DNA of 64,000 nt from Marthasterias glacialis (taxonomy: Eukaryota; Echinodermata; Asteroidea; Forcipulatida; Asteriidae): positions 17,056,698 through 17,120,697 of the forward strand of contig OU452228.1 in NCBI GenBank assembly GCA_911728455.2. Reading direction: 5' to 3'. The notes under the pieces were generated by a model. That model saw nothing but the letters and a program-made list of their open reading frames with translations, did not search any database and was not told the origin of the DNA. The first letter of the stretch is position 1; each line of letters starts with the position of its first letter. Shown here piece after piece: positions 32,214 through 45,500 of this stretch. A program made the translations under genes and the position numbers.

Positions 32214-32953
32214 CCTTACACATGGTCAGTTGCGGGGTACTTCATTGTTCAACTTATTGTCCCTTTTCTAAAGAATTCCCTTGTGGGGTAGCACTAGAAC
32301 AAAGACAACCTTGTGGGGTAGCATTGTTCCATTGTGTAAAGTGCCTGGTAAGTTGGTGAGTGTAAGGGCACACAAACACACACACACACCCAACCCCCAT
32401 CTAGTGTCTTTGGTTGTGCCCATATCCTTCAAAATACTCCACTCTATGGCAGGGTCTGCCCTAAACTTTTTTCAGTAACTAGACAGCAGGACTAGCTAGC
32501 TTGTCATTTCGCTGGTCCGCCAGCATTTTCACTGGTCCATATTCATACTAAATAGGGACCTGTTTTAACACTGGCGTAGCGAGCTGGAACACTTGGAGAG
32601 AATGTTCACTGGTCTTCAGGTGTTTTAACTAGCATTTGGCCAGCGGACCACTGTTAAGGGAGAACGCTGTATGGTTACTCAACACCCAGTGTTTGGACTT
32701 GGATGAGATCAGTATGCATGTTCAGTATGCAATTGTCATTTGGGCCTGCAGTACCATATCCCACAAAATCAGACAACTTCCTGAAGAGGGTTTTGGAGGA
32801 TTTGGGCTCGTTAGGGTTAAGGAGCAGAGCTTAATGGAACCAATTATTGTTATAAAGGACCAAGTTGAGAAAAACTTCATGCAGGTTTAGAAGAGTGTGG
32901 GTTTCTTTTTGTTTTCAGTCATTACCAATGGTATTAAATTAGCAAACAATGCA

Positions 32954-33229
32954 CATGGACACCATCCTGGGCATGGACACCATCCCTGGCATGGACACCA
33001 TCCTGGGCATGGACACAATCCTGGGAATGGACACCATCCCTGGCATGGACACCATCCTAGGCATGCACAACATCCTGGGCATGGACACCATCCCTGGCAT
33101 GGACACCACCCTGGGCATGGACACCATCCTGGGCATGGACACCATCCCTGGCATGGACACCATCCTGGGCATGGACACCATCCTGGGCATGGACACCATC
33201 CTGGGCATGGACACCATCCTAGGCATGGA
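32954..33229. repeat. 18-bp minisatellite, about 15 copies
   Basis: The unit is catggacaccatcctggg, with alternating cctggg and ccctgg variants. Because 18 is divisible by 3, all frames stay open on both strands and give artefactual repeat peptides such as GHHPWH or MDTILG. No splice or promoter context supports coding. Confidence 0.95.
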
Positions 33230-34301
33230 ACTTCTACAGGTTACTAGAATGTGTTGCATTTGGAGAGTTTACCATTTCACATGAAAATCTACTTTTATTT
33301 ATAGGAGAAGATACTCTTTATCAGAGGGTTTAGAAAAGACAAGTGGAAACGCTTTTTAAATGAATTTTATTTGTGGTGTGAATTAATCGAAAGCTGGGAA
33401 AACAGCAATTTGTCAACCATACCTTGATTTGTTTCTTTTAATTTATTTGCACTGGAAAAAGTGATTTAAATGTTTATTTTTTAAAAAGTCAATGTATTTA
33501 TAATGTTTGAGAAAATGTGTGGCAGAGCACTGATTGCTCAGTTGAAAACTGTCCATCAAATTCTCTTACAAATCCACCAATCAAATCGGCCAGTGGCTTT
33601 TTCTTTTTTGGTTGCCATGGTCGCCTTAGTCACCATGGTCGGCCATCTTGTTTTAATCCCATTCAATCAAAGTAACCATATTGAGTCTGGGCCCGTTTTG
33701 GTATAAATGAATGCAGTATTCATAATGGATACTTCACGGAGGCAAATGTCTCCGTTGCCCCTGATTATTGCCTTGGTGCCCTTGAAATGTACAAATAGCA
33801 ATTTACAATTTCCTTATAGAAATGTCCTTTATCAAGAAGAAAATGCCTTGGTGCCCTTTCCCTTTCAAGAACAAAGCAAACAGGCCTGCAAATGGAATGT
33901 AGAAACTTTTGACTTGAGTGAGGATGCTCCTTTGTGGGGTTGAATTGGTGATAATTTACTGTCTAAATCAATATTGACTTGCTGGTATCTTTCTCTGGTG
34001 ACAAAAAACATTTGTTTACAAATTCTAGACATGTGACTCTCACCATATAAGAAAAAAAGAGCCACAGAGCCTGTGCCTGGTTACACAAAGAGCTAAGATT
34101 GATCTTGAGTTGTGTGTCAGTCTTAATTGATAAGGAAAGTGTGATGTCACTATGGTGATACTGACAACACTCATCTTAAAGGTTGGGTGAATTAATTAGT
34201 GTTAATGGGAGTTTTTATGTTACACCTTATAAATTTTATACAATAATTCTGGTGGAAAATATCATGTTGTGCCTTGTACATTTTTACATGATTTTCTTTA
34301 G

Positions 34302-34579
34302 AAATAATTGTCCTCAGGAACACCCAATGAAATAGGTCACTTGCTGACATGGCTGGATTTCTCCTATGACATGGTCATCAAATGATATATTCATGAGCTA
34401 TTCCAGAGGACAATTGTTCTAGGATTGAGGTCCACCCAGATAATGACAAATATGTGTTCCTTCTATTCACCAATTCACTCATGAATATATATTATGTAAT
34501 GCATGTGACGTCACAGATGGAATCCAGCCATGTCAGCAAGCTGCCTATTTATGTGGGCATTTCCTAAAGACTATTATTT
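34302..34579. mobile_element. TIR MITE
   Basis: The ends mirror each other over about 60 bp, including cttgctgacatggctggatt on the left and aatccagccatgtcagcaag on the right, plus the matching outer aaataattgtcctcaggaa and tattcatga blocks. It is noncoding. Confidence 0.75.
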
Positions 34580-34765
34580 TTCAGGAGATAGATCATGTAA
34601 AAAATATACACAAAGGCACAACATGATTTCCAACTGATTTTTTATAACAATTATAAGGTTTAACCTTAAAGATGAATCTTCGTGTTTTGTGAAATTGAGA
34701 CTTGGACTTGCTGCAGGCATGATTTGTACACACTGCAGCTCAATGGAAGAAAACACCCCCTTTCA

Positions 34766-34974
34766 TTAAAGGGGCTGCATCGTCATGATTATAGCAGTAA
34801 ATAAAAAAAAACAGTTACTATGCACATGTACGGTCACATCATCACAGTTTGACAAAAGTGGCACCCTTTGTGATTTGACTGCAAGTGCACACATTTAAGG
34901 TATCTGGGTGAGAGTTCATCTTTCCATGCACAGCCACAGGCCTGATATAATCATGATGTAAAAGCCCCTTTAAA
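34766..34974. mobile_element. Foldback MITE, copy 2 (aaaggggc family)
   Basis: The left end (ttaaaggggctgcatcgtca) mirrors the right end (atcatgatgtaaaagcccc then tttaa). The internal catgattatagcag motif is shared with 5644-5878. TTAA-like sequence borders both ends. Confidence 0.65.
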
Positions 34975-36111
34975 TGGAGATTGCAGTGTGTAATTTGATC
35001 AACTATTGATATGAAGACAAGGGGAGTATTTTTTGTAAAACTCTGTCGTCAGTTATTTTTGTTTTCTACAATACCTGAACTTATGTTCAAATTTACCCAA
35101 CAAAATGTTAACATTCCTTTATCAACAGTGCAGTATCTTGCCTGCCAGGTCACTCTTGTCAATGTCTTGAATGGATAGTTCTTGTGTGTCCAACACAGCT
35201 TGTACTTTGGATTGATTCCAACCAAGAATTGCCCAAGCTTTATATCATTGTCTTCGGATTTTGTGTTATTTACTGAAATTTTGCTCTTTGTAATCTTTGC
35301 AAGTTGGATGTGTAACTTTAAAAAAAATAATTATGAAAGAAAACAATGCTAGTGAAAAAGAATGGATGAATGAGTGGCTACTTCTTGTGAGAAAGATTAA
35401 AACAAATAATCTTTTAAATTCACCGTCCAGTTTGTTTTGTTTTTTATTTCAGGTGTAGCAGGCCCCTAGTGCCCCTTCAAAAATTAAAATGGCTTTGCCC
35501 TCTCAAAAATGAAATTCCTTGCTTGCAAAATGTGAAAATGTATCCAAGTTATTGTTCCATTGTGGGGGTTAACAATAAGGAAATATCGGAAACTTTTGAA
35601 TGGGCACCAAGGCCAAGACCCGAGCTTCTGTCGCCTCTGTGTAATTCCAGGCCTGAGTTTGGCTGGATGGTGTATATTGAAAACTAGAAGATGGGATTTA
35701 ATCACTCTTCCAAGAAACAGAGATGTACTTTACATTTAAGAGGTTAAAAAATGGTTGACTAGTGGCTGACCTCAAGGTACAAACATTGCATGCAAGCAAA
35801 AAGATCCCAAGCTAGATTCTCAATGTTGTTTTCTTTCTCTGGGATACACACATTGTACGTAGTACTGTAAAACTTATAGCATCTAAAATTCTTATTATAA
35901 GTCCTCAAGTGCTGTCTTTGTGAAAATTATCCTCAAAAGAGAAGGTCAAAATAATTTTCTTCAAATTTCCTGGACCATTTATTATGATGATTAAATACTT
36001 ATATTATCAAATGTAAAGTGAACAGACTGCTTTTCAGTCTGGCATCACAGTTTACTATACAAACAAAATGTTAAAAATAACAAATCTCAATGATGCAAAG
36101 TCTCTCCCCTG

Positions 36112-36350
36112 ATGCACCGGAATCTGGTTGGCTTAGTAGTTTCCTTCCCTGCCTTTCACCTGTGTGGTTCTTGGGTTCAAATCCCACCACAGGAGGAGCC
36201 TTGCATGTGGATTGGGTTTTCTTCACACATCTAAAACTGACATTTCTTCATCATCTTCTCTACTCGGGTATCTTCAGGCCTACGGGTCACAGTGCTAGTG
36301 ACTTTGGAGGGTCCCTTGTTTCATTTTAAGAAAGTTTAAATCATAATAAA
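36112..36350 (+). mobile_element. tRNA-derived SINE, second family, copy 2
   Basis: It has the A-box-like ggttggcttagtagtttcc, the shared ttccctgcctttcacctg block and a B box gggttcaaatccc. The body is as at 6934-7185. It lies downstream of the PPME1 stop codon, possibly within its 3' UTR (antisense). Confidence 0.65.
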
Positions 36351-36562
36351 AGTCATCAGCCATTGCAGCTTGAACTTCCGCTTTCAGATGTTCACAGTTA
36401 TCCACTGTTTAACTTCATGGAAGAAATCCTTTACAACAAACAGTTCAACTTTTTCAGTCTTTTTCCATCATGACTGATGAGCAAATCCTTCCAAATTAAA
36501 AAATTGCATTTGATGGTGAATTCAACTGACTTTAGCATTTATGGGGCTTTAAGAATGCTCTG

Positions 36563-39500
36563 TCAGCAAGATGGAGAAGTTCTGCAAAGAAAAATAAAAA
36601 GTAATAAAGTTACTTGTGTTGTGCTGACATTTCTCTTACACAGGGTAAAGCAAAAGATAACCGCGTAAGTGACCTTTTCACTTACAATAAATCAAAAATT
36701 AATGCCTTGTAAACCTGGTTCATCCTGTGAATCAAATGTTAAGTTGTAACTCTACATTCGCTGCAAGAGTTGGGCAAATTTTAACTAGAGGGAATTATGA
36801 AGAGGGCTTCGGTCTGAGAATCTGGACAATGTCTCGTAAAGCTGTTGTCAGCAGAAAGGCTAAAATAAATTGTCTACCTTACAAAAAATAGCACGAAACG
36901 GTACCAGTGACAACTAGCATAAATTACATGTTGTTTTCCTTGTGATACGATTCTTAATTTCATGTACTCAGTAAATTTGTGCCCGATGAAAGAAATTCAT
37001 TTCCTGATTTCACTTCAAATCTTACAGAACTATTCCAGGAAATTTTTACTCAATTTTCTGTTCACCCCAGACTAATATTTGGCATTTGTAGTTTTCCCTG
37101 GCAAACCAAAACTTTTTTACCCTTGAGATATTTTACTTCTTGTTAACATTGGTAAAACGATTCATAAAGAAAACTCACCGCTCAAAATCATCTAGTAGCT
37201 CTGTTAATTTGTTCCTAATCAGGAAATTTGCAAGCATGTCCGCTACCTATAGGGACAAAAAGGTACAATGGAAACAAATTGCTGATGATCCACAAACAAA
37301 TTGCCCAATAAACTATCAACTATTTTATTTTCCATCACATGAGAAAATCAGGGGGGGGGGGAGTTGATCCTATGGGCCATCCCCTCAGGACAAAACAGTG
37401 GGGAGTATATCCCCAACACCCCAAGGATTTATGCTCGTGTTACAAGAATAGCACTCCGCATTAATGCTAAAAATAGGTCGCACAAGTACCTGGAGCTCAG
37501 ACAACGTGTCAAATTTTAATGACGGACGCGTTCGTTGATCGTACAATACGCACTGTATACTACTGCGGTCTGGTGCGTTGGCACGACGATCGCATGAGTG
37601 GTGGAATGTTTGTCTGACGTCCGGGTATTTTAAAGCAAAAGTGACGTCATATATGCGGAGTGCTATTGGTACACAGGACCTTCTGTTCATCTCTAATCCA
37701 AAGAAATTAGCAGTTATTGGTTAATGGTCCATGGCAAAGGTGAATGAAGAGGTGGGCCAATTTGTAAAATTTGTTAGTTTATGTTAATTTTTATGTTTAT
37801 AAAACCATGCAGGTCCAATATAACTTCAATGCCAAACCTAAACAAATCTACCTGCTATGAAGAAGGAAAATTGCTGACTTTATATTCAATGTCATAAAAA
37901 AAATCATTTCCACATTTATTTTCAAATAAATTTTGCTGTACCAAGGTAATAGATTTTTTTAATTTAAAAAATTTTTTTTATGGGAGTCGCCAGACACTAA
38001 AGGCCAGTAAGCCACTCGAGGTGTGGGCTACAAATCAACTGTTTTTCCAGGGGCCATTGCCACCTACTCCTGGGGCTGAAACAGGGTTACCCCAGTCCGT
38101 AAGGATGTAGGCTTGGGTATCCTTCTTTCAGAAGCCTGATTGGTAGAGCAGAAAGCTCTACCTCCCCAACTTTTACCAAACAATTATGGTTAAGTGTCTT
38201 GCTCAAGGACACAAGTGTCATGACCGGGACTCAAACCCACACTCCGATGACTCAGCCACCAGAGCTCGAGTCCGATGCACTAACCACTCGGCCACGAAAC
38301 GCCAAATTGTGATTTTTTATAGGTCAAGAACCCATCATGTGATGTGCAAAAAAATGCATGTACATGGTGAATGTACTGATGTACCCCACAGGGGACGTTA
38401 CCTTAATCGTGCCCATTGTTGTGTCGTTTCCACCGCCTTGTACAATATTAAAAATAACCCCGGGTATGAGGTTGTACAAAATTTCCTGTTAAAGTGTTTG
38501 AATTTGTTCAAATAAACAACAAAATGCAATGTTCACCAATAAGTTAATAAAGAAAAATAATATTTCTCTATTATAATATCAAATTAATAAAGAAATAAAA
38601 TATAATTTTCACCTCCTGCAATTATCTATTACCATGGTATAACAAAATCATTGTTGCACACTGTGTGATGGGGTCCATAGGTTTTGTACACCCTCAGGGG
38701 CAAATGGCACTCTTGGCTTACCCTCAGATGCCATTTTCCCCCTACAGTGTACAAAACACCATGGACCCCAACACAGTGGGCAAAAAGGCAGCTCTTAAAT
38801 TTCACCTTCTGTGGTTGATCTTCATGGACACAGTGACCGCACTGAGGCAGAACTTGCATCCAGAATTTGCCCTGCATCTGACCCACCGTCAGCTCTCTGT
38901 CGAGTCTATTAACACCTTAAATGAATACACATTCAGAGATTTATTATTTCATCTTCCACAGCAGAGAGCCCTGTTTTACATGAAACTCAACTGAATTTGG
39001 AGTTTCCAAATGTGGACTGACCCTCCTGCTTATCAGCATATTTCTCGAGGCAACCAACCCAAACCTCACTATGCCACAACAATGGTATTTTGAGACACAC
39101 ACATGCTTATGTAGAGAGTTGAGCCACTGCCCATAGTGCTTCAATAAGAGTGGTAAACTGGAGAAGCTGCCGGCTGTGCTCAATTGCAATGGAATATGTG
39201 CCACTGTTGGAAGAGATAATGTCCTCATATTGGTCAATTTCTGCGTTGGCAATCTGTGGCACTGGTTGATCACACATACAAATACAATGATAGGAAAGTG
39301 TGGCATTGGTACTTCACCATTATGTGCAGAGCATATGGGAGATTTTGAGGCATCTTGAAGTATGCACCTATAGTAGGGTGAACTTTAACATCAATCTTGT
39401 TATAATGTAGTGAAAATACCCCTTTTTCACTTGTGGTTTGGTCCAGGGTTCAGCTCCCTCCCCTGTGGGACATGTGCGCTAGTCCAGGTCAGTGACTTGT

Positions 39501-42500
39501 GGAGATTGACACATATTTTTCCTTTGAACTAGGGTTTCTTTTAATCAAACTGAACCATATTGTCCAGTATACAATGAATTATCACCTGTAGGACTACTTT
39601 CTTTTAGTAAAACCCTCTATGCCTAGTTCCTTTTGTTCAGTTACATCATTCACATGCAGCATAACCCAGTTGTTAACAAAGTATTTCTATAATCTTGAAC
39701 ATTTCTCTAGTTCTTAGTTTTACAGCTCTGGCCAAGGAATGATAGGCTAGAGGGAGTTGGCTTTTTGTGTGCAGCCAGGCAAAATCATGTGTGTGGAGGG
39801 CTGAATGCTCGGCACATTGGGTTGATGAGAATCATTTTTATAGGTGCACTGCATGCTAGCACCAAATCAGAGTAAGTTTCTTTGAGTGCTTTGGAGAGTT
39901 CCTCTCAAGTAATTATGCCAATTTATTTTGCCGAAATTCAAGTCTGTACCAGCCACATAGGATTCTGTAAATACAGGTAGGATTCATTTTACATACATTT
40001 TAGTATCAGCTACCATTTGTATTGTATTTTGTTCATGAGGCCTAGGTTTCCACCTGTAATTTTTAAGTAGGTTTTTTTTCAAGGTTATTGTGAACATTGA
40101 TTAGATTTGCATATTGGCTAGAATTAAAAGCCAGCAAAATTTTGGTTAATTGTTTCGATTCAGTTTTATGCACCCCGACTATGCTACAATCATAGAGCTG
40201 TATATACAGCTCTATGGCTACAATACAAAAAAAAATAGTTAAAATTCTTGATTTTTTTAAAACTCATTATAAGTCCAGAGTAATTTAATACAATTTATGT
40301 GGTTTTAAATAAAAGTTATACTATGCCAGAATGCAATATGATATGCGGTGAACACATCTACATGGTACACAGTCAACCCTCCTACTGTCTGACCATTCAA
40401 TCATTCGCTGTGGTTTTGAATGATAGATAAACTATGCCAGCCTGCAATATGATATTGTGTGGTGAATGCATCTACACAGTACACATGTACATGTACACAG
40501 TTAGTTCCGTGCACAGTTGTGCCACCATACACAACCTGTGCAGTTGAAGAGTTTCAAATGGTTGGTCAACCCGTTAAGAGTAGGAGGGTTAACAGTAAAA
40601 TAAACTTACCAGCAATAAGAAGCATCTTTGGTACAGAAACGGATAAGAACAAATTTGACATTCCTTCAAACCATCCTGAAAAAAGATATTAAAAAAAATT
40701 AAAGATATGAAAAAGTATGTTAGCTGCTAAAAGTTGTAAAAAGGTAGTGATGATATGATATTATTGTTGAAAACATATAAATTCCCTATGATAGGTCCAG
40801 GGTGCTCAAAAGAATTACCCAAACATTTATTCATGATTAAGTCCTAAGGGTACACCATAATAATCTCTTTTGTAAAGACGTTGGCTCTGAGAGGGGTTGA
40901 TAGGATTATTATCAATGTTACAACTAGACTTGGAAAGCAACAGAGCCTGTAAGGGGGACATAGTTTTTGGGGTTTTTTTTTTCGTTCCCTCGAAATAATA
41001 TTTTGTTCCCTCAAAATAATATTTCGTTCCCTCCAAATAATATTTCGTTCCCCTTTGGAAAACCATGACTTCTTCATAACAGATGCAACACACAAACACT
41101 TGGATGAGGACTTGACTATACATGATGTTTATGAAATGTCCAAATGCAAAATGCTTTGTCTGTATCTAGTGTCACACAAGAAGGTTTCAACAACCAATGT
41201 TAAAGCTTCTCACATTGGTTCTGTTGATGGGTCAGATGTTTGGTCCCCAAATAATTTTGTTAATGGATCTCCCAGTGGATCTATTGATGATTTACCCAGT
41301 GGTTTGGTGGATGCTGCTCCTGGTAATCACACAGAGTCGCCAGAATCTCTGCCAGTCCAAAAAAACGCAAGACTAATCAGCCATAGCAGAAAAAGAACCC
41401 TTCTCTGGAATCAGCGCAAGGTGAACAAAGATTTTTACAGACGGATGCTCCACAAAATTCTGATCTATTGGACAATGTGCAAATCAATGAGGAAGCACAC
41501 AAAGGCGTCACTACTGAAGATGTGAGTAAGCAAGCTGATGTCAGCGTTCATGATGAAGATCCGTACTTAACTCTATCTCCAGATAATGAAATTCAATTTG
41601 GCAAAATAGATGGGTCAGGAATGACATATTTTGATGACATTCTGCTTTGTGTCCACTGAAGTTAGTATCTCTTCTGCATCCAGTGAATCCTGCCCAGATC
41701 CACCAACTGAAGGAACAATCAGGGAACAACCAGACTCATCGCCTCATTCACCAACACCCCCTCTGCCTTATTCACCACATTTATCAAACCAAACTTCAGA
41801 GACTGGTGCAAACCTCATAACACTCCATCAGTCACAAATTCAACCAGAACTTCTTGCTGTATTCATGGACCCAAACATACTGCATGCACCAATCAAAGTT
41901 CAATTTGTCGATGAGAGAGGTGCAGATGCTCGAGGACTATCACGTGAGGCCTATGCGTTTTGGAGAGATTTTTTTTTAACAGCATCTTGCGGGGAAAATG
42001 AAAGAGTGCCTGCGATATTTCCAGACTATGGTCAAGACGAGTGGGAAGCAGTGGGAAGAATTTTGTTGAAAGGCTACCAGGATACTGGAGTATTTCCACC
42101 TCAGCTGTCATACGCATTTTCTGTAGGTCTCATCAATGGAGTCCCAACAGTGATACCAGTCATCCTCTTACAGTCGCTGAGGAAATATCTTTGCAACACA
42201 GATGCACAAATACTTGACAAGGCTCTTCTTAGGGAGCGACTAGATGAAGAAGACAAAGAGGATTTGTTGGACTTACTGTCTAGAGTGAAATGCCACTCAA
42301 TCCCCAATGATGATGAATTGGGACCACATCATGATCAGCATTGCTCATAAAGAATTAATCAAGAAGCCAAAATATGCTCTTGATTGCATGGCAAGTGGTT
42401 CCAGACAGGGTTTACAAGCTCTGCTTCCAAATGCTGCTGCCATAAAGGAAATGTATGAAAGTAAAACTCCTACTGCACCCAAGGTCATCAAATGCAAATC

Positions 42501-45500
42501 CAGTAAACCAAGATCAGTCTGCATCTCTGTCATACCTGAAAGAGTTTATAAAGGGACTGGATCAAGCAATGCTCAAGATATTCCTAAGGTACACAACATC
42601 CGCTGAAATGATCTGCGTCCAACTAATTGAAGTGTCCTTTAACCAGCAGCGAGGTCTTGGGAGTTTCACTCTATAAATACCTGTATTTTGAGGGCGCTGT
42701 CTTAGCTACTGCCAATATAAGGATTGCTCTAGAAAAATCATTTTCTGCGTAACTAACATTATCTGCATGGACTGATCTTCTGTTAGTTGTTTTATTCTTA
42801 TGAGTGACCTTCGAGTGATTCAAGTGAGTCGACTTCAGTGCTCTTCAAAAAACTGTATTATATCGATATAATGTTGGGCATACTTCTTATAACTGTAAGT
42901 CTCGTTCATGCTCCTTTTTCCCGACACCCTTGGCATCCAGGTCACCGTTTGCATTGATATCTGAAGCAACCTCCGCTCCAGTCGCAATCTGAGAATTCCA
43001 CACACGTTCAAAAGGGCGGGGGACAGGGCTTTCTCGGTTGCCGGTCCCTGATACTGGAATTCTCTACCACACAACATCCGTAGCATCAACTCACTCAACA
43101 CCTTTAAGGGTAAACTAAAAACACACTTGTTCTCTCCACGGTCCAATTAACTATTGTTAATCTTCTTTGTTGTTTTTCTAGATCTTTCCATATTGTTGCG
43201 CACTGTATCCTTAGGCAAATGCGTGTTATAAATCTTTTAAAAGTTTTAGTGAGGCTTAAATGTTACAATCGTGAATAAGTAAATTTTGAAGAAAACATAC
43301 CACTTTAATAATCTCCTGAAATTGAAAGCATTTCAAACAATGCTGCCATGTAGTTTGTACGATCACCAAGTGTCATTTCGTTGGACTCATTGATTGTCAT
43401 TGAGTGTAATTGTTCTATGTATATCGTTCATTCAAAACTAAGGTAAAGTACTGAGGTACTAAGGTATATTTTAAAATGTAAATTATGTATTTACAGTTAC
43501 CCTTTAAACTTGGTAAACAGTATCTTCCCATCACTTTGTAAACAATTCCTAAATGTGTGCTCATCTGTGTTTTCCTTACAATACTGATAAAACAAGCTTA
43601 GAGTGCCCCAAGGAACAAATAAAATACATGAAGGTCTACTGCAAAGAAATAAGTGATATTTTTCACTTATAAGTTCAGCCTGTGACGGTTAAACGTTTAA
43701 ACGTTTAAACGTTTACACAAACACTATCCGTTTCGTAGTTTAGTAACCGTTTAAACGAAAAAAATAAAAATAAAATGTGCCTTGTGTTTTTGTTGCATTT
43801 TGTAACTCTATTTTTCAATGTAATACAATTAAGTATTGATGACCAAGTGGCCGATACTTTTTTATTTCCCACGAAAAAAAATCCACCTAAAAGACTATCA
43901 GTATTACAATAACTTGTCTGTGGTTTTCAACTTGCCGACAAGCTTCCAGCTGTATACTTCCAGAGCTTTATTGTGGGCGCGCGTGATTGGACGCGCTCAG
44001 CGAACCCTGACAATTGACGTGAGATAGGATCACCACAAACAATACCGCTCCTTTACACCACAAACAATACCGCTCCGTTAGAGACCCTGAATATGATCGG
44101 CCTGTTTTTAAATCTCTTCCTTAGGTCGCAAAAAAAATCTTACAAGACTCAAAGCTATTTTGCATTAGATAAGGAGGGGTGTGCTTTGATTTATTCCTGC
44201 TTTCGACTGAAAACCGTTGTACAAAGTTTTAGAGTACAGTTTTGAGTTCTACTAATCGTAGAAGACGTAGATTCAAATTGCCGCGCAAGTCAATCAGCCA
44301 AGTTTGGAGCAGTTTCGACAAGATTCAGGACGACACTGTGAAGTGTAAAATCTGCAGCGCTACTCTTAGCTTCAGTGGGGGATCTACTGGCTCTATGATG
44401 AACCACCTCAAGATGAAACATCCCTCTACAGCCGGCGGGGAAACTGCAGTGCCATTGCTATTTGTGAAGTTATTACTTTGAGGAGGAAGACGAGAATAAC
44501 TATTATTTAATTTCAAATGAATTGTTAGGGGGGAGTTCCTTGGCCCTTTCTACTTTTGTGCGCGACTTGATGTTCCTCCAATCCAAATCCAAACACTTCC
44601 GTTGTTTTGAATAGCATGTAAAAACCTGTTATGTGGGCTGACCAATCGGCGTTCTGTTCAATGTACACTTCGTTTAATGACATCTTCTCATGATCTCATC
44701 ACGCAACCACCAATGAAACTTAAGCATTCTCACGTGGCGGCCGTACGCAAAGTGTAGGTCTCGAAGCTGTCTATTAACTGTATGGGCCGCAAGGAGTGAT
44801 CGTGAATGGCCGACTTCAACTATGTTTCAACACACGGGGATCGTTCGGCTTATACATATTCATTTGTTTTGTTGGATTGTGTATGACTTGTGATTGGTAA
44901 TCCGGGGTGTTCATGTACACAGCACGTGAGCTGCAATATTTTTTCCGTAGCACGTGTCCACTGTTGATGTTGTGTGCAGCTTCCTCCATGATGGAAGCTA
45001 GGGTCTGGCAATGGGCCAATTACCAATGCGCGTACATACCTTGAAGGAAGAATACATGCACTGTACAGTGTGTATAGCTATATAGCAAGAGCGTGGCACA
45101 AAAATAAAAATTGCATGTGGGACGGGACATTCTGTGGTAGGTAGATCTTTTCAACGATCGTGTTCGCCCATTCAGTATACTTTCAAAAATGTAATAAAAA
45201 CACCGTAGAGGTGAAACCTGGCACCTCTATTCGAATTTGAATTAACTTGTTTTAGTTGAAGATTGTACTTCTCTTGTTTTTTAAATTTTGAATCGTTGAT
45301 AAAAGTGAAGAACAAAATTACAGCTTAGGAAATGTTCCCTATTTAAAAATACAATAATCCTATACGCTACAACTGGCTAGTGCATTGTGTCATGCCGATG
45401 TACATGTAATATTTGATACATAGAGTTTTGAAACAAATTGACCTGCCGCCGACAAACGTTTAAACGGTTAACCGTTTAGAAAAGTTTCGTTTAAACGGAT

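Larger units (their letters stand above)
31621..36562. other. Convergent intergenic region between AIFM1 and PPME1
   Basis: I see no gene here. It contains AIFM1 3' UTR sequence (a GATAAA variant signal at 31671), a C run then (CA)n at 32180-32213, an 18-bp minisatellite, dispersed repeats at 33730-33890 and 35450-35665, two foldback MITEs and a SINE. PPME1 3' UTR sequence must lie at its right edge. Confidence 0.6.

Noticed and set aside
32897-33284. Long His/Gly/Pro- or MDTILG-repeat ORFs on both strands, or a CRISPR-like array
   Set aside because: They come from an 18-bp minisatellite whose period is a multiple of three. There are no spacers, splice sites or promoter context.
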